A stretch of DNA of 64,000 bases from Hygrophila difformis (lineage: Eukaryota; Streptophyta; Magnoliopsida; Lamiales; Acanthaceae), in the NCBI GenBank assembly GCA_030278955.1, contig JAOANR010000008.1, positions 38,386,148-38,450,147 on the forward strand, given 5' to 3'. Position 1 is the first letter of the stretch. Every line of letters starts with the position of its first letter. Shown piece after piece: positions 1 through 11,718 of the stretch. Position numbers and translations under genes: made by a program. The notes below the pieces were generated by a model. That model made no database searches and was not told the origin of the DNA. It saw only the letters and a list, made by a program, of their open reading frames with translations.

Positions 1-788
1 AGCCCATCCATGAACCAGGGACGAAATACCAGAATACAAGTGAACCAAAAAATAGTCGGTGAGAGGCAAATGAATATCATCCATGATGGCCTTGGCCAAA
101 GGATAGGTTTCAAGAATAACATTCTTGGCAGGTGCGCACCAGAAGAATCGGCTAAGAAAATGCATCATAAAAGCCACAGATTCCGACTGGGAGAATTCGG
201 GCTTAGTACCACTGTACTTATTAATCCATGAGGAAAAAGTGAGTCCCGAAGCATAGCCGGAGTTTTTCGTTGTGGGTTTTTCGGAACTAGTAACACCTAG
301 AACGTGCTTTCCAAGAGAGGGTAAATCTAAAAGAAGCTTAATGTCCTCAATAGTCAGAGTCATCATACCCCAGGGGAAGCAGAAACAGTTAGTGGAGGAA
401 TTCCAAAAGCAAAGAAGGGCCTGAATATAGTTATAATTAGTGGGGAAAGACTGCGTGCTCAACTTAATCAAATGATTAATACCAGAGGTAACCCAAACCA
501 ATGCACAGTGAGGAAGAGCCCTTCCGTACCAAGCAACATGTTCTGGAGTCACCAAAGGCCAAGTACTGAGAGGACTAAAAAGTTTGGCAGAAAAGTAATC
601 CGAAAACAAAGGTATCGTCTTCGATTCACCAAAAAGGGTAGAGCGGAAGTTGCGGCCTCGGCAGAAGTTGCAAGAGGCCCAAGAGCAATAAGATCGCCGT
701 CAATATAACGAAGTGAAGGGATATCGGCGAGAGAATCTTCGACATGTTTGATCTTTTGAGAAGAAGGTGAAAGAGTCGGTTGCGCCAT
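1..788 (-). pseudogene. Antisense plant mobile domain (PMD) gene of Tat-like element 1, 5' part, frameshifted
   Basis: Read on the minus strand from an ATG at 786-788 to the window edge. The first ~50 codons match the start of the PMD gene at 9077 (both begin MAQ.TLSP and share GPLATS). At about 630-645 a one-base indel shifts the frame. From there down to base 1 the frame is open and shows the PMD core, including ALLCFWNSS, NCFCFPWGMM and the DIKLLL segment. The gene runs opposite to its element, whose PPT and 3' LTR follow at 960-1642. PMD proteins are plant-specific, occur in host MAIN/MAIL proteins and are often carried by Ty3/gypsy elements. Only one lesion is visible, so decay is mild. 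The rest lies outside the window. Confidence 0.8.
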
Positions 789-959
789 TGAGAGAAAGAC
801 GAAAAGAAGGAAGATACAGGAGGGAATATGAAAAGAGGAAAGGAGAGTAGTTTAAAAAGATAAGGGAAAACGAAAAGGCGTGACCGGATTTTAAGGAGAA
901 GTTGGCGCACAAAAAGAGAGGAAATTACTTGAGCTCTTTTCAGGACGAAAAACCGCCCA

Positions 960-974
960 AGTAAGGAGGGCATC
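960..974 (+). promoter_or_regulatory. Polypurine tract of element 1
   Basis: Purine-rich agtaaggagggcatc lies directly before the LTR start TGTTGG. The same GGAGGGCATC/TGTTG arrangement is seen, inverted, at 8789-8802. It would prime plus-strand DNA synthesis. Confidence 0.7.
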
Positions 975-1642
975 TGTTGGGGCCACAAAGAATAGTGGGC
1001 CGCGAGGAAAAGAATTGGGCCATAAAAGATGGTCCGAAGAAGGATTTCTAAGAAGAGTTGGGTTTGAGATCTATTGGGCCGAGAAATTAAAAGGGAACGA
1101 TCCAAAACAGAAGAAGAAACCCGAACGGAGGAAGATTTCGGAAGGAAAAGATTTCGGCCGAAGTAGAATTAAATCAGCCGATTGAGGAGAGACGGGAATC
1201 GGCCGGAGAGCGGTTATTTCAGCTCCGACTATAAATAGGGGATGCTATACACAGAATCAGAGAGATCAATGCTACCCCCAAATTCCTTTATCAAATTTAC
1301 TTCTTTGTATCTTTACTGCTTTCTTTACAACTTTCCTTTACAGTTTTTCCTAGACTCTAGCTTAGCTTGTAGTGGTTACTTCCAAGTCCACCGTTGTTTC
1401 TTAACAACCGGTAGTTTGGTTCTAGTTTTTCCGGTGAATTCGCCATTGTTTCTTAACAACAGGTAGATTCTCCATTGTATTTTGTTGCCATTCAAATTCT
1501 AAGGAATATTCAGTCAAGTTTCGGCGTAATTTGTCAAGTTTGGGCGCATTATCATTAATCCGGACCCGTAACCGGTTTGATCCTTTTTCCGGTAACCTCC
1601 CTTGAGGAGAAAAAGTTCATTTGGCATCACACAAGCCAAACA
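975..1642 (+). repeat. 3' LTR of Tat-like element 1
   Basis: Starts TGTTGGGGCC right after the PPT and ends CCAAACA. The 3' half (CCGGTTTGATCC, then gaggagaaaaag) aligns in inverted orientation with the LTRs at 8155-8789 and 24317-24953, so it is the same superfamily but a diverged member. A TATA box (TATAAATA) sits at 1230-1237. The presumed 5' half of the element is outside the window, so target duplication cannot be tested; the next five bases are ttaat. Confidence 0.75.
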
Positions 1643-2000
1643 TTAATTAACTAATTAAAAGAAAGCGAATAAATATATTATAATAATCGATCCACATGTG
1701 CGTGAAATTCCTTAGGAAACTAAAGTGAAGTGATTGGGTTGTTTTAAAAAAGGGTCATGTTTATTCCAATATTTCATTGTCGTCTTTAAGGTCCCAAATT
1801 GAGGAAGGAATAAAGTGGTTTCTGATTAAAAGAATCATAATAAAGGCTAAAGCAACTTTCATCAACAAGTTGGGAATTCGCATTTTAATTTTAAATTTAA
1901 GTTATTGCTTCGATTTGATTTAATTTGTCATGTTATGTGCATAATTTATGTTACAATGCACTAATCAAGAGTATATTTTCCTGGATGAAGGGATTTGAAA
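1643..2000. other. AT-rich intergenic stretch
   Basis: AT-rich sequence between the element 1 LTR and the first gap. I see no coding frame, terminal repeats or structured RNA in it. Confidence 0.5.
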
Positions 2001-2500
2001 NNNNNNNNNNNNNNNNNNNNNNNNNNNNNNNNNNNNNNNNNNNNNNNNNNNNNNNNNNNNNNNNNNNNNNNNNNNNNNNNNNNNNNNNNNNNNNNNNNNN
2101 NNNNNNNNNNNNNNNNNNNNNNNNNNNNNNNNNNNNNNNNNNNNNNNNNNNNNNNNNNNNNNNNNNNNNNNNNNNNNNNNNNNNNNNNNNNNNNNNNNNN
2201 NNNNNNNNNNNNNNNNNNNNNNNNNNNNNNNNNNNNNNNNNNNNNNNNNNNNNNNNNNNNNNNNNNNNNNNNNNNNNNNNNNNNNNNNNNNNNNNNNNNN
2301 NNNNNNNNNNNNNNNNNNNNNNNNNNNNNNNNNNNNNNNNNNNNNNNNNNNNNNNNNNNNNNNNNNNNNNNNNNNNNNNNNNNNNNNNNNNNNNNNNNNN
2401 NNNNNNNNNNNNNNNNNNNNNNNNNNNNNNNNNNNNNNNNNNNNNNNNNNNNNNNNNNNNNNNNNNNNNNNNNNNNNNNNNNNNNNNNNNNNNNNNNNNN
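2001..2500. other. Assembly gap (500 N)
   Basis: Exactly 500 N, a conventional placeholder. The true gap size is unknown. Open frames spanning it are meaningless. It hides the 5' part of the LINE. Confidence 0.99.
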
Positions 2501-3129
2501 GAGTTAGATTTGGAAAAGCCGATGGTGGGGAAGTATATGGCACGTGATAGATGTGTTGGGGTGGCATATGAGGAGCTCCACCTTATTTGTACAGGTACGG
2601 CCGCTATGGCCACTTCTTACGTGATTGTGGTAAGACTAATACTCATGATCACGATGTTAATACGGAGGTCGGTGAAGCAACGACTGCAGCTGGTGGGGAG
2701 GGTCATGCTGCAAGGGATACAGAAGGAAAGAATGAGGATGGTATGGTGTTAGATAAACAAGATAGGCAGGATGAAGTGGGGGAGGTGTATGGGGATTGGC
2801 TGACAGTGGTTAGGAAGAGAAATAAATATAACAAGAGGCGTGATCGAAAGGAGTCCCGGCCTTAACAGAAGGGCGCTAATGAGGGTAACCCTATGATGTC
2901 AGAGGGGGTTAAGGTGACTGCTATGCAGAAAGGTAAGCAGAAGATGACCGAAACTAATTTAAGGGAAGAAGGGATAAGGGAAGAAACACTGAGGAATCTT
3001 TCTTTCTTCTCATGGTCGGGTGATACGGCGGGGGCTTTGGTGTTAATGAAGGGCAGTGGAGGCGAAAAAAAGTTGGGGGCCAAGAGGCCACGCACGTTGT
3101 CGCCGCCAAGGGACCTTCACAGCAGATAA
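2501..3129 (+). pseudogene. LINE ORF1, C-terminal part with CCHC zinc knuckle
   Basis: The segment reads into a nucleic-acid-binding knuckle of the form C-X2-C-X4-H-X4-C (YGRYGHFLRDCG). One cysteine is replaced by tyrosine, and a frameshift lies immediately before the motif. The following hydrophilic tail stays in one frame to 3129 except for a TAA at 2863-2865. ORF1 proteins of plant L1 elements bind the element RNA. The N-terminal DUF4283-type part would fall in the gap. The frames on both sides of the TAA agree, which supports one original ORF. Confidence 0.7.
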
Positions 3130-3315
3130 ATTCTAAGGTCTCGAGGTTCCCGTTGTTGCTTACAGCAGCATGTGATGAGGTGGGATCGGAGGCGAGCGAT
3201 TATGAAACTTCGGCTGATGCGGAAGAAGGGGGATGTAGCAGGAGTGATGGCTCATTGTTCTATTTTTTTCTATTTATTTTTTATGGAGTTTGTTGATTTT
3301 TCTCTTATTTCGTAG

Positions 3316-3990
3316 AATGTACGTGGAGTTATGAGTCAAAGTGCTCAACGTTGGGTGAGTACGTTATTGCAGAAGCATAAGCCGGATGTGGTGTGTTTGA
3401 TGGAGCCTCAGGGATCCTTTGAGCAGGTTAGGACATTCATTGTAAGAAAAGGTTATGGGGTAGTTCACATTCAGAAGGCTTTAGGACGTGCATGGGGGCT
3501 TTGGGTTTTTGCATGCACAAGGTTATCCCTATGTTTGTAGGGTTGTTGACATCCAACCCCGTATTATCACATTTGAAATTAAGAGAGGTAGTTGTCCTTG
3601 GACGGTTTCGTCAATTTATGCTGATCCGAATTATCAATGGCGAGTAGCTAACTGGGAGAGTCTGCGCTAGGTTGCTACTGGGTGGTCAGGGGCTTCGCTT
3701 GTGCTTGGGGATTGGAATGAGATAGCTTCCAGTTAAGAGTTGGAGGGAGCCGTTTATATGGATAACAGGGCATGGGAGTTTCGCCATATATTGGATGATT
3801 CTGACTTGTTGGTTGTACCTACTGTTGGCCCTTCTGCCACTTAGTGTAGGACGGTGGAGGGGAGGAGGATGGCTAAAAGATTAGATAGAGGGGGTAGCCA
3901 ATCTGGATTGGACATTGTTGTTTCCTGAAGGCCGAATTGGTGTGCTTCCTCGATTGGGCTCGGACCATGCTCCACTAAAGCTTACATGCG
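3316..3990 (+). pseudogene. LINE ORF2 endonuclease domain (EEP family)
   Basis: Begins with NVRGV near 3317, then a KPDVVCLMEPQ strand, followed after frameshifts by GDWNEIAS near 3706 (the GDFNEI motif) and SDHAPLKL near 3958 (the SDH catalytic motif). These are the landmarks of the apurinic/apyrimidinic-like endonuclease that nicks target DNA for target-primed reverse transcription. Several stops, for example at about 3668-3670 and 3735, break it. Confidence 0.8.
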
Positions 3991-4479
3991 GGAACCCGTG
4001 AGGCCATATGGAGCTCGGCAATTCCGGTGGGAGGCGGCATGAGCAACACATGCTGAGTATGAAGATGTAGTTAGTAAGGGTAGGCTATGAAGGTAAGGAT
4101 CTAGTGAGTTCCCTGAAGCGAGTTCAATCATTATCTGTAGAATTTAATTCGACTACCTTTGGCAATATTGGTGGGAGGATCCGTGTCCTTAATCGACGTA
4201 TTTTGGGCATTGAGCGGGTTTTGGATAGAGTGGACTTTGCTTGCATGCAAAGGTTGGAAAGTGAACTTAAGGCGAAGTTGGAAATGGCACTTATCAAGAG
4301 GAGTTACTCTGGTATCAGAAATAAAAGATCGATGGGTAAAATGGGGTGATTGCAACACTTTATATTTTCATGCTCAAACTAAGGTGAGAATGAAGCGAAT
4401 AGAATTTATGGATTAGAGGTTGAGGAAGACCGTTGGACTACGGATCAACATGAGATAAAATCCCATGCAATTAAATACT

Positions 4480-5960
4480 TCACTGATCTGTTTGTTCATG
4501 CTCCGGCGTTAGGTGTGGATGGGGAGATACCGCCGCTGCTGCCTGTTCCATTGGACGCCGTTGTTGAATTTGAAAAACCATATTTGCAAGAGGAAGTTGA
4601 CGTTGCTCTTAAGCAGATGCGAAATTTTGTGGCACCTGGGCCGGATGGGTTTCCGGCTTGCTTCTATAAGCGATTTTGGGCCTGACTAGGATGCGATGTA
4701 TGGTTTGCTTATTCAAGTAGCCAATACGTTAGCGATTCCGAATAAGTGTTCCATGCATTGATGTGTCTACTTCCGAAAGTGGATATTCAAGGAAAAGCCA
4801 GTTTCGTCCGTTGACATTGTGCCATGTCTCTATAGATTAATTACGAAATTGTTGGTTAATTGTCTACGGCTGGTGGTTATCAAGTTATATTGGTCCGGCT
4901 CAGCCGGCCTTCTTACCTGGAAGGGGGACGTATGATAATGGCATGTGCTGCAAAGTTGGTTTGTACTATTGAAAATCGGCTAGCAATGTGTAAGGGGGTC
5001 GTGATCAAGATTGACTTGACCAAAGCGTATGATTCTATCAATTGGTCATTCCTGGAGCAAACTAATTATGGCCTGGTGTGCGCTCTACATCATTCTCACT
5101 TTTATGGAATGGGGAAGTGCTGGACAAGATTAATCGGGTAGGGGATTACACCAAGGTGACCCCTTGTCGCCTTACTTGTTCGTTGCTATTATGAAAAGTT
5201 GTCTCGGCTTGTCCAGGATAGAGGTCACTAAGGGTAATTGGCAGCTGGTAGTGTTGAGAGAAGGGGGCATTGGCGTCTCGCATATGATCTTTGAGGACGA
5301 CTTAAATCCTATGTTCGCATGGAAATAAAGGAAACGTACGGTGTATGGCGGATGTAGTGCGGAGGTTTACATCCAGGGTAGGTCTAGCTGTCAACGCTAG
5401 TAAGTCCTGTGCTTTCATTTCACCCTGGTTGGAGGAGGGTGTCTTAACTTGGGTGTCCCAGTTTTTAGGTGTTGCGGCTACGACAGATTTAGGGAAGTAT
5501 CTGTTTCCCCATCATCAATGGTCGTGTTCGGAAGGATCACTTTAGCTACATTATTAGGAAATTGGAGGGGCGTATTTCACTTTGGTCCGCCAAGTTTCTT
5601 AATAAAGCAGCAAGAGTTACTAAAACAAGGGTAGTGTTGTCTGCGGTGCCTGCTTACGTGATGCAGATTCATTGGCTTCCTCAGGGGACTTGTAATGAGA
5701 TTGATGCTTGCATTAGTCGATGGGTATGGAAGGGTGCCATAGTAGGGGTCTTTATCTAGTGAGCTGGAGGAAGATGTCTCGGCCTAGGCTGGATGGTGGA
5801 TTGGGTTTGAGATCGGCTAGGGATATGAATACGGCGCTTCTTGGTAAGCAAATATGGCATTTGACTATGTCTTCGAACAAGCTGTGGGTTGATGTTATGA
5901 GAGGACAAATACGACGTGCAAGGGCCGAAGTTTCCGGTTCACCACAGGCTCGGTTCAAAG
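4480..5960 (+). pseudogene. LINE ORF2 reverse transcriptase domain
   Basis: Recognisable blocks in order: KQMRNFVAPGPDGFPACFYK near 4610-4675 (RT block 1), KIDLTKAYDSINWSFLE near 5005-5057 (block A with catalytic Asp), a decayed FEDDL near 5290 where YADD is expected, and the thumb with AVPAYVMQIHWLP near 5643. The frame changes repeatedly and stops are frequent. The catalytic second Asp motif is altered. The region is inactive. Confidence 0.8.
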
Positions 5961-6533
5961 CTATGGAAGGCTATGATTCGGGTTTCGGAGTTTCTAAAGG
6001 GCGGGTATAGGATAAGGATTGGTAATGGTCACTCCTTCTTATGGTTTTATCCATGGTGGAGCGGCTGTTGCATTGGTCCTCTCATGCCATTTGTTGACAT
6101 TCATGATGTGAACTTATGCATTAGGGATGTTGTGGATGGTTCAGGTTGGAATTTGGAGATGTTATATACTTGGGTTCCAGCAAGTATTAAAGAGCAAATT
6201 CAGGCTTCGCCACTGCCGGTATTGAATTCTTCGACGCTGGATTTGCTACATTGGAGATTGGATAAAAGTGGTATTTATTCAGTGTCGTTGGCCTATGAGT
6301 TCTTAACTCGGTCTGACGAGGGTGGTTCGGACTTATGGGCTTGGATGTGGAAAGTTGATATTCCGCAAAAAATGGGGATGTTGATGTGGCTTATCAGCCA
6401 TGATTCGGTGGCGACTAATTTATTGAGGTATAGGCGTGGGATTGCATCCTCACCACTGTGTATGGTATGTGGCAAGGGGGAAGAAAGTTGGCAACATGCT
6501 ATCTTCCTTTGTCCTTGGGGGTTGGAACTCTAG
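5961..6533 (+). pseudogene. LINE ORF2 zf-RVT (zinc-binding in RT) region
   Basis: An open stretch of about 190 residues ends at 6533. It contains RIGNGHSFLWFYPWW near 6018, LLHWRLDKSGIYSVSLAY near 6243, KMGMLMWLISHDSVATNLL near 6370, and the Cys/His cluster CMVCGKGEESWQHAIFLC near 6460-6515. This is the typical C-terminal zinc-binding region after the RT of plant LINEs. It is the best-preserved piece of the element. Confidence 0.8.
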
Positions 6534-6799
6534 AGGGCTTGTGGTATGGAAGAAACTTGTGAGGTTGCTGCTTTGGTGAGAAGGGAGTATACTCATTGGT
6601 TGGAGTTTTGGTACAGGAAGCACAAGGCCAGGTTTTTGGCTGTCATATGGACCAGCTGGTTGGGGCGCAACTCGCGCGTGTTCAAAGGTAAAGGCCACCA
6701 ATGTAAACAACTATGGTGGAAGGCACGGAGACTGGCAGGGATGATGAAGGCGTCGGCAGAGCTGCTGGAGGCGAGAAGCACAGTTTCAAGAAGGGTTGG

Positions 6800-7242
6800 G
6801 TGGAATGATGATGGTGGCGATGAGTTTGTGGTTCATGTTGATGGATGTGTCTTAAAGGAGATCCGTAGATGGGCATGGTGATCGGAATATCCTTGATGTT
6901 GAGGTGTTTGCTATTTGGAAAGGGTTGGTCTTGGCGGATGTGTGTGGTGGCAGGAGAGTGATGTTATATTGTGATTCCTTGGCAGCGGTTCAGTTGGTGC
7001 GGAGAAAGCTGAGTGAGAATCATCATTTGTGGCCTATTGTTGATGCTATTAGAAGATGTAAGGAGCGGTTTGATAAATGTGATATTATGCATGTGTTGCG
7101 GAAGGGTAATCAGGCAGCGGAATATTTGGCTAAGGAGGCGGCTAAGTCGGATCAATTCTTTACTACATGGGCTTTCCCGCCGGATCGGTTGGTGTCGATT
7201 TTGGAGCGCGATAAGGAAGGGCGGGGGTACCTCGGGCACTGA
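6800..7242 (+). pseudogene. LINE ORF2 RNase H domain
   Basis: Starts with FVVHVDGCVL near 6823 (first catalytic Asp), broken by a stop near 6880, then resumes with EVFAIWKGLVLA (catalytic Glu) and LYCDSLAAVQLV near 6965 (second Asp), ending in a helix with NQAAEYLAKEA. The domain ends at a stop at 7240-7242. RNase H degrades the RNA strand of the hybrid; acquisition of this domain is common in plant L1 lineages. Confidence 0.8.
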
Positions 7243-8154
7243 TCTGTTAGGTGCTCGAAGTTTATTTTATTTGATGTCGTCTTGTTTTCTTTTCTTTTAG
7301 CTCGCCTTTATGAGTCATTTCCACTTTTAGGCCACCGCGGCCCGAATTCCGGCCAAATGATCTCAATTCGGGCCCGAAATCATTCTAATGGCTCATTTCC
7401 CTAAATTAAAATATCGTGGCCCAAAAGTGGAATGACCTTCTTCTGATGGCCTACTTAGTTATTAAAAATATATGTAATAAAATTAAAAATATCTAAGTAA
7501 ACTAAAATTAACTAATCAAACTTAAAAAATAAAAATATCACTGGTGGATTTAATAGTCAGCCACACAACTAAACCCACCCCAATCCCAACTCTTTATTCT
7601 TCTTCATCTCTCACAACCAAAACCAACCCAATAACTCAACTCTTTCTTCTTTCTCATCTCTCTACAACACATGACTTCACGCAGCCAACAATGACGGTTT
7701 TATATTCTATTCCTCCTGGGATTCCAACATTAGCTTGTATCATTGCAAGTTTGCAACAAAATATGTGAAGTTTATTACATCAACAACCCCTCCAATTTTG
7801 AAGATATCAAGCACTATTGTCACTTCTGATTCTTGATAACATAATGGTGGATATCCACAATTTAAGTTAATATGCACCGTCATATGATTTATATATTGGT
7901 TTAACACTCCCAAAATTTCGTGGGAAGACAACGCTGGGCATACGAGGGAACAGAGTTTAGGCAATGATATTCATTTTCTTTTTCGCCGCCTTCCCGTGAA
8001 TATCTTGTTGGATTCCACAAGGCTAAGGATAGTCAATATTCAGAATTATTTGTGGAATCAATATGGTCTAAGGCATTGATCCCAATATACTAGTGAAAAA
8101 TCAAATTTAAAAGGGTATTATAAAACAAGAAATCATGGAAAAATGTTAACATTG
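7243..8154. other. Non-coding stretch after the LINE
   Basis: Probably LINE 3' UTR followed by AT-rich intergenic DNA. It has a few GC-rich palindromic words (GGCCACCGCGGCCCG near 7331) but no gene, no clear poly(A) tail and no terminal repeats that I can support. Confidence 0.4.
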
Positions 8155-8789
8155 TGTATGGCCACCGGTTATGGCCAATGACCTTTTTCTCCTCTAGTGA
8201 GCCTACCAGAAAAGGATCAAACCGGTAAGGGTCCGAAAACGATAATGCACCCAAACTTGACTAAAATTGAATCCAATATAACGACAAAACAGAAAACAAT
8301 GGACAATCTACCAGTTGCTAAGAAACAACGGTTGATTATCCCGAAACAGGTGTCGAAATCTACCTGTTGCTAAGGAGCAACGGCTGACTCGAGAAAGTAA
8401 CTGCTACAAACTAGGCTAAATATAGGAAATATGGTAAAGAAAAGCAGTAAAAGATACACTAAAGTAAATTGACATAATTGGAAATTTGGGATGAATTGAT
8501 CTCTCTGATTTCAATGTCCGGCACCCTCTATTTATAGATGGAGCTCAGTAACCGCTCCATAACCGTCTCCGGAGCCGATCTGCATCTTCTCTTCTTTCGG
8601 CTGAATTTGCTTCCACTCGTTTCGGCTGAGCCCACCTTTTGCCCTTGGGTCTGATTTATTCTCTCGGCTCTTGTGATTTTGGGCTTTTACAATTATTTTT
8701 CCCTTTTTCTATCAGCCCACCAATCACTCATTTATCTCGGCCCAATTATATAGCCCAATTTTGGCCCACCAACTTGGCTGGTCACAACA
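8155..8789 (-). repeat. 3' LTR of element 2
   Basis: On the minus strand it begins TGTTGTGACCAGCC and ends GGTGGCCATACA, 635 bp. It is clearly homologous over its whole length to 24317-24953, with scattered substitutions and small indels. The reverse-complement TATA box (ctatttatag) is at 8527-8536, matching one at 24691-24700. Confidence 0.85.
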
Positions 8790-8802
8790 GATGCCCTCCT
8801 TA
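8790..8802 (-). promoter_or_regulatory. Polypurine tract of element 2
   Basis: On the minus strand TAAGGAGGGCATC abuts the LTR start TGTTGTG, as in element 1 (960-974). Confidence 0.7.
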
Positions 8803-9076
8803 GTTAGGCTCATGTTCTAGTTAGAAATGGCCCAAGTAATTTAGACCTACTTCCTTCGTTCGGCGCGGATCTCCCTTCGAGGTACCCGGCCACAATCATT
8901 CGTGTTTCTCGAATCTCGTAAATTGTGCAGTCATCATTATCCGTCTTTTCAACTTCCCTCTTTATGTTATTTCTTTTAAATCTTCTAGTCTCCTCTTTTC
9001 CGAACTCTCTCTTATTTCCTTCTTTGTCTTCTTTCTTGCTAAATTTCTTCGTCCTTCAAAATTTCACACCTTTGCA

Positions 9077-9845
9077 ATGGCGCAGAAAACGCTTTCCCCT
9101 TTGTCTTCTAAGATTGCCAGTATTGAAGAGTCTTTTGCCGACTGCACTGCTATGCGCCTTACGGACGAGGGCCTTACTACCATTGGTCCTCTAGCAACCT
9201 CTGAGGAAGCCAAGGCCGGTACTACTCAGATCTTTGGCAACAAGTCGATCCCTTTATTTGTTGATTGCTTTTCTCAACAGCTTTTTGCCTTCACTTTAAA
9301 CGCGTGGCCTTCTGTACCTACTAAGTATAATGATTGGTAGGCTCGCGTCCAACCTCGTTTTCAGGTCGTTTGGTCGACTGCCGGTATAGGTCGTCTTGCT
9401 GCTCTGAGTGTTAGACCATTCCCTTCTGACCTTCGGCCTATCCTGGCCCTGCTATGTTTCTGGAATCCTACTGTGAATTGTTTTTGTTTTCCTTGGGGTA
9501 TCATGACTCTTGCTATGCAGGATGTTAAGCTTCTTCTCGGCTTTCCCTCTCTCGGGAGAAATAGTTTGGGGGTTTCCGGTCGTGATAAGCCGACGCAGGA
9601 CAATACTGGCTTCAAATCGAAGCATACTTATATTCACTGGATCAAGAAACATCAATGCAACCCGTCATATCCTGAGCTACGTAAGAACGAACCTCTGGCC
9701 TTCATGATGTATCTACTCAATCGATATTTCTGGTGCTCTCCGACTTAATCAGTGATTCTTGCTAACTGCTTGAGGCAACTCGTATGTCCTTGGCCGATTT
9801 CTTCTTGGCTCACCTTTATGCAGGTATCTCAATTCAAGTTATAGG
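9077..9845 (+). pseudogene. Antisense PMD gene of element 2, 5' part
   Basis: ATG at 9077 (MAQKTLSPLSS). One frame can be followed to about 9840 with TAG at 9338-9340 and TAA near 9746. It contains LALLCFWNPT, NCFCFPWGIMTLAMQDVKLL (the PMD hallmark) and PSLGRNSLGV, then HLYAGISIQ. The element 1 copy continues from the same point (HLYSGISSLV), so this frame is cut by an insertion at about 9845 rather than ended by a splice site. It runs opposite to the element. Confidence 0.8.
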
Positions 9846-10190
9846 TTCGGAACACGGTGATAATGACCAAAATTGACCATTATTTTCAATATATTTCCGT
9901 GTCTAAACATGGGCATTTGATCGCAGTTGAATTTGACAGATATTTGCAAGTTTGTATAATAATAAGCGGGTATTGAAAAACACAAAAATATTGCATTTTG
10001 ATTAAATATGCATTAAAAAATTTAAAAAAATGATAAAAATATTAAAAATCTCATTCTTGATGTAATTTGAGAATTATGGTTCGGTGTTGTCTATTCGGTG
10101 GAACACGAGTCCATTAAATGGAGCACAAGCCAACAAACCAATTAAAATCAATACATTTATTTATACATATTTACTTGTAATTAAAAAATA

Positions 10191-10450
10191 CTCCCTCCGT
10201 CCCAGGCAAGATGTCTGGTTTGACTTTTTGGCACTGTTCATTGTTTAACTTTGACTCAATATTATTTCAAGTATATGTTTGAAAAAAAATAGTCGAGTTA
10301 GATCTTATTAGAATCGTATAATCATGTAGTTTTATAATATATATTTTACATAATTTTTTATTGTATATATTTTGAGATATTAACGATTGAAAAAGTGTAT
10401 TGGACTGTGTGCAGAAATGAAACAAGACATCTTAAATGGGACAGAGGGAG
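10191..10450. mobile_element. Stowaway-type MITE (Tc1/mariner)
   Basis: 260 bp with terminal inverted repeats CTCCCTCCGTCCC at the left and, reverse-complemented, CTCCCTCTGTCCC at the right. They extend imperfectly through AAGATGTCT, flanked on both sides by the dinucleotide TA (10189-10190, 10451-10452). This terminal sequence and TA duplication are diagnostic for Stowaway MITEs. It has no coding capacity. Confidence 0.92.
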
Positions 10451-11282
10451 TATTTTTTTAAAAAAAAAGAGAAACAGTAATCAAAATTGAGAATTAAATT
10501 AAATTAAATTTCCTAGCCTTTACTGGCTGTTTCGCAAAAAAAAAAAATTTGAGAACTAAATTGCGGGTGGGACCCGCCGGTTTTCATTCCCAAAAATTGA
10601 ATATTGCAACACGTGAGGTGCACGTGAGGAGCAGCAGCACCATTACTCTCACCGCCTCCGATCGTCAACCTCTCTCCGGTGAAGTCCCAGTAGCCGACCG
10701 CCACCCATCTCCGACCTGCTACGCCCACCACCGCCGGCGATGCTCATCCCGCCACCATTTCCATTTCCGTCAACATCTCAGACTTCGGCAACTCCTCCGG
10801 CGAGATCCGCCACTTCGTCAACAGCCGCCGAACCACCATCCCCAAAGATCCACCTTCCTCCCCATAGCTCCGGCGGCCATCGCCGCCTATCTCCTTCTCC
10901 AATCAGCTGCTCCGGTCACCCTCATCTCCTCCGATTCGCCATCAACTACCACTGCAAGCTCCGACAAGGTCTCATCTCCGACAGCCACCACCATTCCCGT
11001 ATTCAACACCACCATCTCCGGCGAGATCCACCATTCTCCAGCACCCTCGCCGCACCACCAGCCTCTGGCCACTGCTGCCCCCAGCTTCCCCCGGCCATTG
11101 CTTCCCAGTCGTCCCAACGGCAGAGCCATCTCCGGCCATTCCCGGCAGAGCCACAAACCAAATTGAAAGAAATGAAAGCAAAGAAAAAATTGAATCCGGA
11201 CACAGCAAAAAAATGGGAGAGGAACCCAGTAGAAGTAAGAGGAAAGAGAACAGAAGAAGAAGAAAGAAAATTGGGGAAGAAA

Positions 11283-11573
11283 GAGTGATGCGGTTTAATG
11301 TGAGAAGAGGGAAGAAGTGATGCGAAATAAAAGAGTTGATGCGAAATAGAAGAAGTGATGCGGTTTTAATTTGGGAAGAAGAAATGGTGTGATGCGGTAT
11401 ATTGGGGAAAGAAAAAGGGATTCGGTTTAAACCGAATTGAAAGAGAAGAAAGAGAATGGGGTAATTCGGTATTAATGAGTGATGCGGTATATACCTCATT
11501 ACATAAACCGCATCACATGAATACCGAATTGATTTTGAATACCGAATTGATTTTGAAATCAAGTTGCAAGCGG
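11283..11573. repeat. Cluster of GATGCGGT / AATTCGGT motifs upstream of a TATA box
   Basis: About a dozen copies of G/AATGCGG or ATTCGGT, in both orientations (ACCGCAT, ACCGAAT), lie within 300 bp, some forming short palindromes such as GGTTTAAACC. The cluster ends about 140 bp before a TATA box. A second cluster of the same motifs is at 12560-13130. Confidence 0.7.
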
Positions 11574-11710
11574 GGCCCGCGCCATTATTGGAAGAACTCC
11601 TGGGACTTGAGGTCCCGTAATACAAAAGTATGTTGTCTTTCCTTCCTGGAGTCAAGGTCCCGTCTCCTCCCACGCAGCTCAAAGACCCATGTGCTAGGGT
11701 TTTCCCCCCT

Positions 11711-11718
11711 ATAAATAG
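11711..11718 (+). promoter_or_regulatory. Putative core promoter (TATA box)
   Basis: TATAAATA in the context ccctataaatagc, followed about 30 bp later by a C/A-rich start-like region (ttcttcaacacaagcagc). It resembles an LTR or plant Pol II promoter. No open reading frame follows, so any transcript would be non-coding. Confidence 0.5.

Larger units (their letters stand above)
2501..7242 (+). mobile_element. Degenerate L1-type non-LTR retrotransposon (LINE), 5' end lost in the gap
   Basis: Ordered remnants on the plus strand: ORF1 end with a zinc knuckle (2501-3129), apurinic endonuclease (about 3316-3990), reverse transcriptase (about 4480-5960), zf-RVT region (to about 6533) and RNase H (about 6800-7242). 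The order is that of plant L1 elements with an RNase H domain. Many stops and frameshifts interrupt every domain, so it is dead. No clear poly(A) tail or target duplication could be placed 3' of the RNase H, so the 3' boundary is only the end of the recognisable coding sequence. Confidence 0.85.

Noticed and set aside
1925..2752. Open frames spanning the N runs (also 56845-57744)
   Set aside because: Continuity through unknown sequence is an artefact.
7243..7560. LINE poly(A) tail and target duplication
   Set aside because: No convincing A-run or flanking repeat was found.
10549..11288. Long C-rich open frames on both strands
   Set aside because: Low-complexity Ser/Pro/His translations in several overlapping frames point to compositional bias, not a gene.
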